Part shown: piece by piece, positions 1 to 7,461 of the stretch | Position numbering within the stretch: position 1 is the first letter of the stretch | Layout: each line of letters begins with the position of its first letter | NCBI GenBank assembly: GCA_012522705.1 | Contig: JAAYJY010000126.1 | Coordinates: 1 to 14,546, forward strand | DNA: 14,546 nucleotides | Direction: 5' to 3' | DNA from: Syntrophomonadaceae bacterium | GTDB lineage: Bacteria; Bacillota; Syntrophomonadia; Syntrophomonadales; Syntrophomonadaceae | Program-made: the position numbers and the translations under genes | The notes under the pieces: model-generated | The model's input: the letters and a program-made list of their open reading frames with translations, nothing else | Told to the model about the DNA's origin: nothing | Database searches by the model: none

Positions 1-762
1 AAGGAATATCGGGAGGATGAGAGCGAATATCAGGATGATGAAATAACAAGGCCGCGCCGGCGGGGATTCTTCTTTAAGATCTCGGATGTCCTGGTCTTGT
101 TGGCCTTCATTGTCAGCAGCGCCCCGCAGCTTTCCTATCTTTTTAACGATCGGTTGGCATTCCTGGAACAAAACCAGGTGCTGCGCAACGACCAGATCGT
201 GCAGATAGCCAAGCCGGCAGTGGTCAGCATTGAGGCCGTGGATACCAGCAACCCGGTCAAAACCACCACCCACACCGGGACTGGATTTAATGTCGACCCT
301 GCGGGGATAGTCGTCACCAATGAGCATATCGTCGCCGGGTCGGGGACCATAACCATCACTTTTGAGAGCGGGCAGAAATTTTACGCTGATCACTACGACC
401 AGGTACCCGGTTATGACCTGGCTGTCATCCGCCTGAACAGCGCTGACCTTGCGGCTATCGATATAGATTGGGAAGAAAAACCCCAGGCGGGAGATACGGT
501 AACCGTCGTCGGCAATCCCCTCGGTTTCCAGAAGATAGCCCAGCGGGGGAAGGTGGCGGGTTATTACCGGGATGGGTCCGACCACCGGCTCTTGGCCATC
601 CATTTGCCTATAAACCCCGGTAACAGCGGCAGCCCGGTGATAACTGAGCAGGCCCGGGTGGTAGCCATCATCTTTGGAAGCGCACATCAGGAGAACGATG
701 GACAGGAGGAACCCCTGGCCCTGGCCATACCGGTCCAAGCTCTGGCCGACGCACTCCGATAG
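1..762 (+). CDS. Membrane-anchored trypsin-like (S1C/HtrA-type) serine protease, 5' partial
   Basis: The reading frame is open from base 1, so the true start lies upstream and 253 residues are visible. The visible part begins with an acidic segment, then a basic RPRRRG stretch and one hydrophobic segment (about residues 27-48), which suggests a membrane anchor with the protease domain outside the membrane. The catalytic triad is readable: His109 in TNEHIVAG, Asp139 in GYDLAVIRL and Ser209 in NPGNSGSP, in the order and spacing of HtrA/DegP-like trypsin folds. The protein ends soon after the domain, so there is no C-terminal PDZ domain. A TTG at 97 could be called as a start but would cut into the membrane segment. 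Its likely role is peptide-bond cleavage of misfolded or specific extracytoplasmic proteins; the substrate is unknown. Confidence 0.9.
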   Translation, partial: KEYREDESEYQDDEITRPRRRGFFFKISDVLVLLAFIVSSAPQLSYLFNDRLAFLEQNQVLRNDQIVQIAKPAVVSIEAVDTSNPVKTTTHTGTGFNVDPAGIVVTNEHIVAGSGTITITFESGQKFYADHYDQVPGYDLAVIRLNSADLAAIDIDWEEKPQAGDTVTVVGNPLGFQKIAQRGKVAGYYRDGSDHRLLAIHLPINPGNSGSPVITEQARVVAIIFGSAHQENDGQEEPLALAIPVQALADALR

Positions 763-941
763 AGCGCTGCGTCCTCCCGCCTGCACTGCAAGTATCCTAG
801 GCCAACCCAACCGCCCGTTGGTGATATCAATAATCCGCTGATCTACACACACAATAGGGTCCTTAAATTTGGTATCCGTCAACCGGCTTTGACCAACCAT
901 AGACTCCCGCCAGTTGATACCGCCAAGGGGGCATAGTATTC

Positions 942-1595
942 TTGAAGCTCTTATTAGATTTGATCATATTCGATTTCGACGGGGTGATAATAGATTCGGG
1001 GGCGGACATCACCGCTGCCGTAAATCACACCCGCAATTTGTTTGAGCTGCCCTCCCTGCCCGGTCCCACCGTAATAGAATATATTGGGGATGGGGTGAGG
1101 GCGCTGATAGAGCGCAGTTTCAAGGGCTGCCCCCCGGAGATGCTGGAGCAGGCCTTATCCCTGTACAGAGAATATTACCGGCTCCATGCCCTGGATGAGA
1201 CCCGGCTCTACCCCCACGTTAGGACCACCCTGGAGTCCCTGCACGGTAAAGGTAAAAAAATTGCCCTGGTTACCAACAAATCAGAACCCCTGGCCGAATT
1301 GATCCTAACCGGCCTGGAGGTGAGATCCTATTTCGACCTGGTGGTGGGGCCGGAATCAGTGCAGCGAATGAAACCCGATCCGCAAGGGGTGATAAAGGTG
1401 CTGGATGAATTCCAGACCGCCGCCCGATGCGCTATCATGGTGGGAGATACCGACAGTGATGTCGAAGCCGGCCGCAGGGCGGGCACCTGGACCTGCGGTG
1501 CCCTCTACGGGCTGGGAGACAAGGAAAACCTGTTTAAATCCCGACCGGATCTGATCATCGATGATATCGCTGAACTGCTGACCCACATAGAGTAG
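942..1595 (+). CDS. HAD-family phosphatase, phosphoglycolate phosphatase-like
   Basis: This 217-residue protein has all the HAD motifs. Motif I is FDFDGV with nucleophile Asp11 and acid/base Asp13. Motif II is LVTNKS with Thr111. Motif III is Lys144 in MKPDP, and motif IV is GDTDSD (Asp169 and Asp173). A helical cap lies between motifs I and II (about residues 18-85), typical of the Gph/PpaX group. Members hydrolyse small phosphomonoesters such as 2-phosphoglycolate, or pyrophosphate, in the cytoplasm; the substrate cannot be read from the sequence. The start is TTG with an AAGGGGG ribosome binding site about 10 bases upstream. It stands alone, with about 170 bases of non-coding DNA on each side. 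Confidence 0.88.
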   Translation: MKLLLDLIIFDFDGVIIDSGADITAAVNHTRNLFELPSLPGPTVIEYIGDGVRALIERSFKGCPPEMLEQALSLYREYYRLHALDETRLYPHVRTTLESLHGKGKKIALVTNKSEPLAELILTGLEVRSYFDLVVGPESVQRMKPDPQGVIKVLDEFQTAARCAIMVGDTDSDVEAGRRAGTWTCGALYGLGDKENLFKSRPDLIIDDIAELLTHIE

Positions 1596-1763
1596 TGCAG
1601 ACGCCAGTATTGCCATTAGGGTTTACTGCCTGTATATCACACAAGCCCGAGCGTGATTTCATATATACCTAAAAACCGGCCCAGGAAGCCCGAGGAGAAA
1701 AGGAGCCCGCCAATCCCGGTCCGTTTCAATCAGAACTATTTTATAGGAGGTTAAGGTTTTAAC

Positions 1764-2114
1764 ATGAACATTTCCAGCGACAAGAAGAAAGAATTACAAG
1801 CGGAATACAAGCAGCTGAAGACCGATATGGGCATCTTCGCGGTCATCAACAAGGACACCAAAAAATATTTCCTGGTGGAGACCAAAAATCTCAAGGGCAA
1901 AATAAACAGCACCAGTTTTCAGCTGCGGTCGGGGGCCCATCCCAACCGGGAATTACTGCACGATTGGCAGCAACAGGGGGCTGACCGGTTTGAGATCAAC
2001 GTCCTGGAACAAATCGACTACGAGGATGGCAAGGATGATTACAGCGATGACTTGGAACTGCTGCGGATGATGTGGACGGAAAAACTGGCGGCCCAGGGTA
2101 TCGGGTTTTATTGA
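1764..2114 (+). CDS. Small GIY-YIG-nuclease-like protein
   Basis: This 116-residue protein has the layout of a small family usually annotated as GIY-YIG nuclease family protein: a charged N-terminal helix, then MGIFAVINKDTKKYFLVET (about residues 22-40), where GIF and YFL stand in for GIY and YIG, then HPNRELLHDWQQQGADRFE (59-77), and an acidic tail. The usual catalytic Arg and Glu cannot be assigned with confidence, so nuclease activity is doubtful. The start is ATG with an AGGAGG at 1745-1750 and a second purine run, AAGG, closer in. It is 43 bases upstream of the polyphosphate kinase on the same strand, so the two are probably co-transcribed. The family call rests on recall of similar proteins. 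Confidence 0.65.
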   Translation: MNISSDKKKELQAEYKQLKTDMGIFAVINKDTKKYFLVETKNLKGKINSTSFQLRSGAHPNRELLHDWQQQGADRFEINVLEQIDYEDGKDDYSDDLELLRMMWTEKLAAQGIGFY

Positions 2115-2157
2115 TAGAACCTGGCTGCCACTCCGTATAAAAAGGAGGTGAGTATCG

Positions 2158-3018
2158 GTGTTCGATAATGACAATTTCCGGCCGGGTAATAAACTGAATC
2201 TCAAGGAAAAAAGCACCGACTATAGCGCTGGCTATGCTTCCAAGGAAGCAGCCCAGGAACGGACCGAGAAGAATATAGACCGGATGGCCCGGATGCAGGA
2301 CATCCTCTACGCCCAGGACAAGTATGCCCTGCTGATAATTATCCAGGCCATGGACGCAGCAGGTAAAGACGGGGTCATCAAGCACGTTATGAGCGGGCTC
2401 AATCCTCAGGGGACCATGGTCCACAGTTTCAAGCGCCCTTCTGCCGAGGAATTGGACCATGATTATCTCTGGCGTTACACCAAGGCCCTGCCCGAACGAG
2501 GAAGGATAGGCATCTTCAATCGCTCCTATTACGAGGACGTACTGGTGGTACGGGTACATAACCTGATTGAGACCCAGCAGCATCTGCCGCCCGCATTGAT
2601 CACCAAGAATGTTTGGAAAGAGCGGCTGGAGGATATCGGTCATTTGGAGAAATATCTGTATCGCAACGGCATAGCGGTACTCAAGTTCTACCTGCACGTA
2701 TCAAGGCAGGAACAAAAGGAAAGGCTGCTGGCCCGCCTGGATGAGCCCGACAAGAACTGGAAGTTCAACGCCGGTGACCTGGAGGAAAGAAAGCATTGGG
2801 ATACATATCGAAAGTATGCGGAAGAGGCCATAAACGCCACCGATACGGATTATGCTCCCTGGTATATAATCCCGGCCGACAAGAAATGGTTTGCCCGCAT
2901 GGCTATCTCGGAGATAATCGCCGATACCCTGGAAGCAATGAAACTGGAATATCCGCGGTTGAATGATGACCAAAAGAAAATGCTGGCGGTTTACCGGGCC
3001 CAACTGCTGGAGGATTAG
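2158..3018 (+). CDS. ppk2: PPK2-family polyphosphate:nucleotide phosphotransferase
   Basis: This cytoplasmic kinase of 286 residues moves phosphate between inorganic polyphosphate and nucleotides. Walker A is AMDAAGKDG (64-72), Walker B lies in IFNRSYYEDVLVVRVH (119-134), and a lid motif, LDEPDKNWKF, sits at 194-203. The conserved APWYIIPADKKWFAR block is near 233-247. Length and motifs match the single-domain PPK2 group annotated as polyphosphate:nucleotide phosphotransferase; some members phosphorylate AMP and ADP, but the acceptor here is not determined. The start is GTG, set by AAAAGGAGGTGAG ending about 7 bases upstream. The small GIY-YIG-like gene precedes it, and a phospholipid acyltransferase follows after 110 bases with its own ribosome binding site. 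Confidence 0.93.
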   Translation: MFDNDNFRPGNKLNLKEKSTDYSAGYASKEAAQERTEKNIDRMARMQDILYAQDKYALLIIIQAMDAAGKDGVIKHVMSGLNPQGTMVHSFKRPSAEELDHDYLWRYTKALPERGRIGIFNRSYYEDVLVVRVHNLIETQQHLPPALITKNVWKERLEDIGHLEKYLYRNGIAVLKFYLHVSRQEQKERLLARLDEPDKNWKFNAGDLEERKHWDTYRKYAEEAINATDTDYAPWYIIPADKKWFARMAISEIIADTLEAMKLEYPRLNDDQKKMLAVYRAQLLED

Positions 3019-3128
3019 GATTCTAGCCGACCGACGCAATGGGACTTCTGGGCCTGAATCCTCATCATTCCGTCTTGTCATAATTGGGAATCAAACTATC
3101 CAACACTTTTTAAGGAGAGTGATTACTG

Positions 3129-3917
3129 TTGCTGCCGTGCATAAAGGGGAGCAGCTATGATACCCCAGCTGGTCAAACCCGTCACTGGCTGGATCGTCTG
3201 GCCCTGAACAGCCGGGCTTATTTTGTGGCCGGAGCCTTGCATATCATCGATCAGGGCCGCCGGGCAGCCAACCGGGGCCAATACGGCGATGCCGAATGGG
3301 TGGGCTCGTCTTATGATATCCTGCGGCTAATCGAAAGATGCGGCGGCCGGTTTCATCTGCGGGGACTGCATAATATTGCCGCCGGCAGCGAGCCGGTGGT
3401 CTTTATCAGCAATCATATGAGCACCCTGGAGACCTTCGTCTTTCCATGCCTGATCGAACCTTACAAACACGTAACCTATATGGTGAAGGGAAGCCTGGTC
3501 ACCAATCCCTTCTTCGGACCGATCATGCGGTCCCGTGATCCCATCGTGGTCAGCCGCGACAACCCCAAAGAGGACTTCAAGATCGTCATGGACAAGGGCA
3601 AAAAGCTGCTGTCATCCGGATGGTCGATAATCATCTTTCCGCAGAGCACCAGGACTACCCGGTTCGAGCCGGAGCATTTCAACACCCTGGGCATCAAGCT
3701 GGCCCGGGCCGCCAAGGTGAAGGTAGTTCCGGTGGCCATAAAAAGCGATTTCTGGGGAAATGGGAGGCTGATCAAGGATTTCGGCCCGCTCGACCGTCAA
3801 AAGGGTATCCACATGGTTTTCGGAGAACCCATGGCGATAAAAGGGAGCGGCGGGGAAGAGCACCAGAAGGTGATCGAGTTTATTCAGAGCCATCTGCAGG
3901 TTTGGCAGAAGGGGTAA
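3129..3917 (+). CDS. PlsC-like lysophospholipid/1-acylglycerol-3-phosphate acyltransferase
   Basis: This 262-residue protein of the PlsC/LPLAT superfamily would transfer an acyl chain to a lysophospholipid or glycerol-phosphate acceptor at the membrane. The active-site box reads NHMSTLET (His96), which is HX4E rather than the classical HX4D. The glycerol-phosphate-binding box reads FPQSTRTTRF (170-179) rather than FPEGTRS. Both changes look like features of a subfamily and not decay, because the flanking blocks (MRSRDPIVVSRDNP, NTLGIKLARAAKVKVVPVA) are intact. The start is TTG, supported by TTAAGGAGAG about 9 bases upstream. It converges on the minus-strand endonuclease III-like gene, with only 12 bases between the stop codons and no obvious terminator. 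Confidence 0.85.
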   Translation: MLPCIKGSSYDTPAGQTRHWLDRLALNSRAYFVAGALHIIDQGRRAANRGQYGDAEWVGSSYDILRLIERCGGRFHLRGLHNIAAGSEPVVFISNHMSTLETFVFPCLIEPYKHVTYMVKGSLVTNPFFGPIMRSRDPIVVSRDNPKEDFKIVMDKGKKLLSSGWSIIIFPQSTRTTRFEPEHFNTLGIKLARAAKVKVVPVAIKSDFWGNGRLIKDFGPLDRQKGIHMVFGEPMAIKGSGGEEHQKVIEFIQSHLQVWQKG

Positions 3918-3929
3918 GCGGCAAACAGG

Positions 3930-4583
3930 TCAGGCCAGCCTTTGCCGACACAGGTCTTCAAGAGGACAATCCAGGCAGGCCGGTGACTTACGGCAGTGGC
4001 GCTTGGCATGCTCCACGATCAATGCATGGAATTCTCCGTACAGGTGAGTATCCCGGGGCAGTGACGCTTCCATCATCAACTGCAGTTGATCGTACTTAAC
4101 TGGCACCTCCCAACCCAGCCGCGTCAACAATCGCCGGGTATAGGCATCGATCACAAAAAAGGGCTGCTCCAGGGCATACAGCAGTATGGAATCAGCGGTT
4201 TCCGGTCCCACCCCCTTGACCGCCAGCAATTCCTGCCGCAAGCGCTGTTCATCCACCCTTGTGACCAGGCTAACGTCATAATCATAAGCCTCGAACCAAC
4301 TGGTCAAGTGCTTAAGGTGGCGAGCCTTCTGGTTGAAATAACCGCAGGGTTTGATGATCCCCGCCAATTCCTCCAGGCTCACTGCGGCCACAAATTCCGG
4401 GGACAATTGGTCCTCAAAATTGCGGATGGCTTTCTCCACATTGGTCCAGGCGGTGTTTTGAGTTAGGATGGCCCCCACCATCATCTCGTAGGGGGTCCGG
4501 GCTGGCCACCAATGACGGGGGCCATAAGCTGTGAAGAGCCTGTCGAAAATGGTCATCAATTGGTCCCTGTCTGCCTCCGCCAC
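3930..4583 (-). CDS. Endonuclease III-like HhH-GPD DNA glycosylase
   Basis: This is a base-excision repair glycosylase that removes damaged bases. Numbering below is from an alternative upstream ATG at 4634 (234 residues). The helix-hairpin-helix is VKGVGPETADSI (139-150), the catalytic Asp is Asp163 in VIDAYTRRLL, and the iron-sulfur loop uses Cys214, 220, 223 and 229 (C-X5-C-X2-C-X5-C). The position of the E. coli Nth catalytic lysine (K120) is Glu145, 18 residues before the Asp as in Nth, so this is probably monofunctional, like the MagIII-type 3-methyladenine glycosylases. I prefer the GTG at 4583 as start: AAGGAGGG lies about 11 bases upstream of it, while the ATG at 4634 has no ribosome binding site and sits close to a likely -10 box. 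That start gives 217 residues, nearer to the family length. Confidence 0.88.
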   Translation of the reverse strand: MAEADRDQLMTIFDRLFTAYGPRHWWPARTPYEMMVGAILTQNTAWTNVEKAIRNFEDQLSPEFVAAVSLEELAGIIKPCGYFNQKARHLKHLTSWFEAYDYDVSLVTRVDEQRLRQELLAVKGVGPETADSILLYALEQPFFVIDAYTRRLLTRLGWEVPVKYDQLQLMMEASLPRDTHLYGEFHALIVEHAKRHCRKSPACLDCPLEDLCRQRLA

Positions 4584-4649
4584 GTCTGCCCAACCCTCCT
4601 TGGTGTTTCGTCTCCACAACCAGCTGCCGGTCATATACTAATGAATAGT

Positions 4650-4655
4650 ATTATA
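4650..4655 (-). promoter_or_regulatory. Candidate -10 box of the glycosylase gene
   Basis: The minus strand reads TATAAT exactly at 4655-4650. No good -35 hexamer lies 17 bases upstream. Transcription would begin near 4643, giving about 60 bases of leader before the GTG at 4583 but only about 8 before the ATG at 4634. Confidence 0.35.
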
Positions 4656-4725
4656 TCACCTTTCCGAATTGAAGCCGTCCTTATGGCTGGTTGACAATGA
4701 GCAAGGGTTGAAGCTAAATAAACAT

Positions 4726-5664
4726 ATGAACAAAATGTATAATGCCCATCGCTGGCAACCGAATACCACCGGCCTGACCGCCTACCCCTGCAATTGGTGC
4801 CCCCGCGAGTGCGGTGTAGACCGTTCTCAAACGGCTGGGTTCTGCGGCTGTCCGGACCAGATCAAATTGGCCCGGGGGGCCTTGCATTTTGGCGAGGAGC
4901 CCTGCCTGAGCGGGGAAGGGGGCAGCGGCACCATATTCTTCAGCGGATGTAACCTGCGCTGCTGCTTCTGCCAGAACTACGAAATCAGCAGCCAGGGATG
5001 GGGGCGGGAGATTTCCATCGGCCGCATGGCCGAGATATGCCTGGAACTACAGTCGGCCGGAGCTCATAATATCAACCTGGTAACCCCTACCCCTTACCTG
5101 CAGTGGGTCCTGCCCGCCCTGGAGCGGGTCCGCCCCCGCTTGCATATCCCGGTGGTGTACAACTGCAGCGGTTATGAAAAGGTGGAGGTAATTGAGGTCC
5201 TTCAGCCTTATATAGATATCTATCTGCCGGATCTGAAATATTACAACGATGAACTTTCCTGGCGCTACTCCCGCTGCCATGGTTACTTCGCGACTGCCGC
5301 AGTTGCTATCCAGGCCATGGTATCTCAATGCGGTCCGCCCGTATTCAATAGGGAAGGGATTCTGCAAAAGGGGGTAATCATCCGACATTTGGTTCTGCCC
5401 GGGGCCAGACAGGACTCTATCAGGATAATGCGCTGGCTTAGCGATAATCTGCCTCGGGGTGGTTTCCTGCTGAGCCTCATGAGCCAATATACCCCGACCT
5501 TTAACAGCAGCCTGTTCAAAGAGATCAACCGCAAGGTAACCTCCCGGGAGTATCATTCCGTGGTGGACGAGGCGGTCCGCTTGGGATTGACCAATGGCTA
5601 TATCCAAGACCGCAGCAGCGCCGCTTCCGAATACACGCCCCCATTTGACGGGGAGGGGATTTAA
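4726..5664 (+). CDS. Radical SAM protein, PflA-like (putative pyruvate formate-lyase activating enzyme family)
   Basis: The protein carries the radical SAM signature CNLRCCFC (C-X3-C-X2-C), which binds the [4Fe-4S] cluster that cleaves S-adenosylmethionine. An N-terminal cysteine cluster, CNWCPRECGV followed by FCGC, is typical of the COG1313-type PflA-related proteins and probably binds a further metal centre. The downstream core blocks (LVTPTPYLQWVLPAL, YNCSGYEKVEV, IYLPDLKYY) are intact. The physiological partner is unknown, as no pyruvate formate-lyase-like gene is nearby. The start is uncertain. The frame is open from a TTG at 4669, but no ribosome binding site supports it, and family members begin close to the first cysteine block. 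ATG 4726 or 4735 is therefore more plausible. The yccF gene follows after 24 bases on the same strand. Confidence 0.88.
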   Translation: MNKMYNAHRWQPNTTGLTAYPCNWCPRECGVDRSQTAGFCGCPDQIKLARGALHFGEEPCLSGEGGSGTIFFSGCNLRCCFCQNYEISSQGWGREISIGRMAEICLELQSAGAHNINLVTPTPYLQWVLPALERVRPRLHIPVVYNCSGYEKVEVIEVLQPYIDIYLPDLKYYNDELSWRYSRCHGYFATAAVAIQAMVSQCGPPVFNREGILQKGVIIRHLVLPGARQDSIRIMRWLSDNLPRGGFLLSLMSQYTPTFNSSLFKEINRKVTSREYHSVVDEAVRLGLTNGYIQDRSSAASEYTPPFDGEGI

Positions 5665-5688
5665 AATAGGGCAGGAGAGGGGATAGGA

Positions 5689-6066
5689 ATGATGACATTT
5701 ATCGGCAATATTATCTGGGTGGTCTTTGGAGGGTTACTCGGGGCCATCGCCTGGAGCCTGGCGGGTGTGCTATTATGCATTACCATCATCGGCATACCTT
5801 TTGGGCTGCAGTGTTTCAAAATTGCCGGATTCGTGCTGTGGCCTTTCGGCCGGGAGATCCTCTTGGGCAACTTCGGTGCCGGCGGCTTGATCTTCAACAT
5901 CATCTGGCTGATCGTTTTTGGATGGGAATTCGCCCTGGCTCACCTGACCATCGGATTAGTGTTCTGCGTTACCATAATCGGCATCCCCTTCGGATTGCAG
6001 CATTTCAAGCTGGCCATGTTGGGACTCATACCCTTTGGAGCGCAGATCAGACCGGTTTCAAACTGA
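5689..6066 (+). CDS. yccF: YccF-domain inner-membrane protein
   Basis: This 125-residue, highly hydrophobic protein has an internal duplication. CITIIGIPFGLQCFKIAGFV (about residues 30-49) recurs as CVTIIGIPFGLQHFKLAMLG (about 93-112), each followed by a PFG motif. This tandem structure is diagnostic of YccF (formerly DUF307). At least three to four membrane segments are visible. The function of the family is not established. A purine-rich ribosome binding site (GGAGAGGGGATAGGA) precedes two adjacent ATGs at 5689 and 5692, and the second may be the real start. The 24-base gap to the radical SAM gene suggests one operon. Confidence 0.88.
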   Translation: MMTFIGNIIWVVFGGLLGAIAWSLAGVLLCITIIGIPFGLQCFKIAGFVLWPFGREILLGNFGAGGLIFNIIWLIVFGWEFALAHLTIGLVFCVTIIGIPFGLQHFKLAMLGLIPFGAQIRPVSN

Positions 6067-6148
6067 ACCCAGTCCCGGAGTAGCCGTTAACTAACGAAGC
6101 ACCAGTATTAATTTGCGCTGAGATCGGCAAACCTAAAATGGAGTACGA

Positions 6149-6200
6149 TTTACCAAACTGGTTTACCATACTGATTTATCATGCGGACTTATCATGCGGA
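6149..6200 (+). repeat. Four tandem 13-bp repeats upstream of the DUF362 gene
   Basis: The units start at 6149, 6162, 6175 and 6188: TTTACCAAACTGG, TTTACCATACTGA, TTTATCATGCGGA and CTTATCATGCGGA. The period is exactly 13 bases and the last two units differ at one base. The array ends 11 bases before the ribosome binding site of the downstream gene, so it may be a regulatory site or a small minisatellite. Confidence 0.7.
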
Positions 6201-6224
6201 TTTGATACTAAAGGAGAATAGCTG

Positions 6225-7385
6225 TTGATCCAAGTCATTGTCCAGGAGTGTTCCGAGTACCGTCAGGACTTGCTGCAGGAAAAAATCACCGCCGGCATCA
6301 AACTACTAGGCGGGTGGGACCAATTTGTCTCCCCAGGGATGAAGGTCCTGCTCAAAGTCAACCTGATCGGGCCCAAGAAATCAGAGACAGCGGCGGTAAC
6401 CCATTCCGAATTCGTGCGGGCTCTTACCCGCCTGCTCAAGAAGCAGGGCTGCGAAGTGTGGATAGGGGACAGCGCCGGCGGAGCCATTGCCGGCATAGCA
6501 CCCACTGCCCAGGGTCTGGTGATCTCAGGCCTGAAGAAGGTTGCGGAAGAAGAAGGGGCTGTACTGAAAAACTTCGATAAAGAAGGGGTAGTAGAGGTAA
6601 TTCCCCATAGCCCCTACGTGGAGCGGATGTACCTGGCCAAGCCCATGTTCGAAGCCGACCAGGTTATAAATTTGCCCAAATTAAAGACCCACTCCGCCGG
6701 CATCTATACCGGCGCGGTTAAAAACCTCTTCGGCTGCATCCCCGGACTAAAGAAAGCCGAATACCATCGCCTGGCACCTAATCCCCGTGACCTGGGTCAT
6801 ATGCTGACCGATATCCACCAATCCGTCCAAGTCGGGTTGCATATAATGGATGGGGTGATCGCTATGCAAGGGGAGGGACCCACCGCCGGTGAGGTCTATC
6901 CCGCGGGTAAGATATTGATGAGCTGCGATCCGCTGGCTTTGGATACGGTTGCCACCGCCATGCTGGGGATGGAGATAGAGGACATCCCGATACTAATAAG
7001 CGCTCGAGAGAGGGAACTAGGCGAATCGTATCTGAACCAGATCAAAATCGGAGGCGATTATGACCAACCGCCCCATCTGGCTGATTTCAAATTCCCCAAG
7101 CGTTTTCGCAGTGCCAAAAAAGGCAATCATGCGGTTCTGGTAAAGCTGATCGATTTCCTCAAGACCAGGCCTAAGATCAATGCAAAAGCATGCAAGGATT
7201 GCAATATGTGTGTCGAAAGCTGCCCGGTGCAGGCCATAGACGAAGCGACCAAAAAGATAGACTACAATGCATGTATCGAGTGCATGTGCTGCCACGAACT
7301 CTGCTTGCACCAAGCCGTGGAACTCAAACGGGACAGCCTGTGGGCGGAAATCTTCACCCGTCTTTACCGCGGTACCTATAAATAG
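6225..7385 (+). CDS. DUF362 domain protein with C-terminal 2x[4Fe-4S] ferredoxin domain
   Basis: This 386-residue protein consists of a DUF362 domain (about residues 1-310) fused to a bacterial ferredoxin domain. The N-terminal part has readable blocks such as GDSAGGA, LPKLKTHSAGIYTGAVKNLFG and LHIMDGVIAMQGEGPTAGE, characteristic of DUF362. The ferredoxin part has Cys323, 326, 329 and 333 (CKDCNMCVESC) and Cys350, 353, 356 and 360 (CIECMCCHELC), enough for two [4Fe-4S] clusters. An extra Cys355 lies inside the second motif. It is probably a cytoplasmic electron-transfer or redox protein; the reaction is unknown. The start is TTG with AAAGGAGAA at 6211-6219, about 5 bases upstream. It is probably transcribed alone, as a 158-base gap with tandem repeats precedes it. 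Confidence 0.9.
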   Translation: MIQVIVQECSEYRQDLLQEKITAGIKLLGGWDQFVSPGMKVLLKVNLIGPKKSETAAVTHSEFVRALTRLLKKQGCEVWIGDSAGGAIAGIAPTAQGLVISGLKKVAEEEGAVLKNFDKEGVVEVIPHSPYVERMYLAKPMFEADQVINLPKLKTHSAGIYTGAVKNLFGCIPGLKKAEYHRLAPNPRDLGHMLTDIHQSVQVGLHIMDGVIAMQGEGPTAGEVYPAGKILMSCDPLALDTVATAMLGMEIEDIPILISARERELGESYLNQIKIGGDYDQPPHLADFKFPKRFRSAKKGNHAVLVKLIDFLKTRPKINAKACKDCNMCVESCPVQAIDEATKKIDYNACIECMCCHELCLHQAVELKRDSLWAEIFTRLYRGTYK

Positions 7386-7388
7386 TTC

Positions 7389-7420
7389 AAAAAACCACCC
7401 GGCGGCCCAACCGGGTGGTT
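7389..7420 (-). terminator. Rho-independent terminator of the beta-propeller gene
   Basis: A perfect 10-bp stem is formed by AACCACCCGG (7393-7402) and CCGGGTGGTT (7411-7420), with an 8-base loop. On the minus strand it runs into TTTTTT (7394-7389), so it ends the minus-strand gene. The plus strand has no T run after the stem but may use the hairpin weakly, because the plus-strand gene ends only 3 bases before. Confidence 0.85.
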
Positions 7421-7461
7421 CCTAATTAATTCATTCCCTTCGACCCATTGGGCGCGTGGAT

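Noticed and set aside
1..900. A minus-strand frame open from an ATG at 900 to the left edge of the window, about 300 codons
   Set aside because: It lies codon-against-codon opposite the serine protease, where it stays open because TTA, CTA and TCA are rare in that gene. The plus-strand product has a full catalytic triad, and the minus-strand translation shows no recognisable motif.
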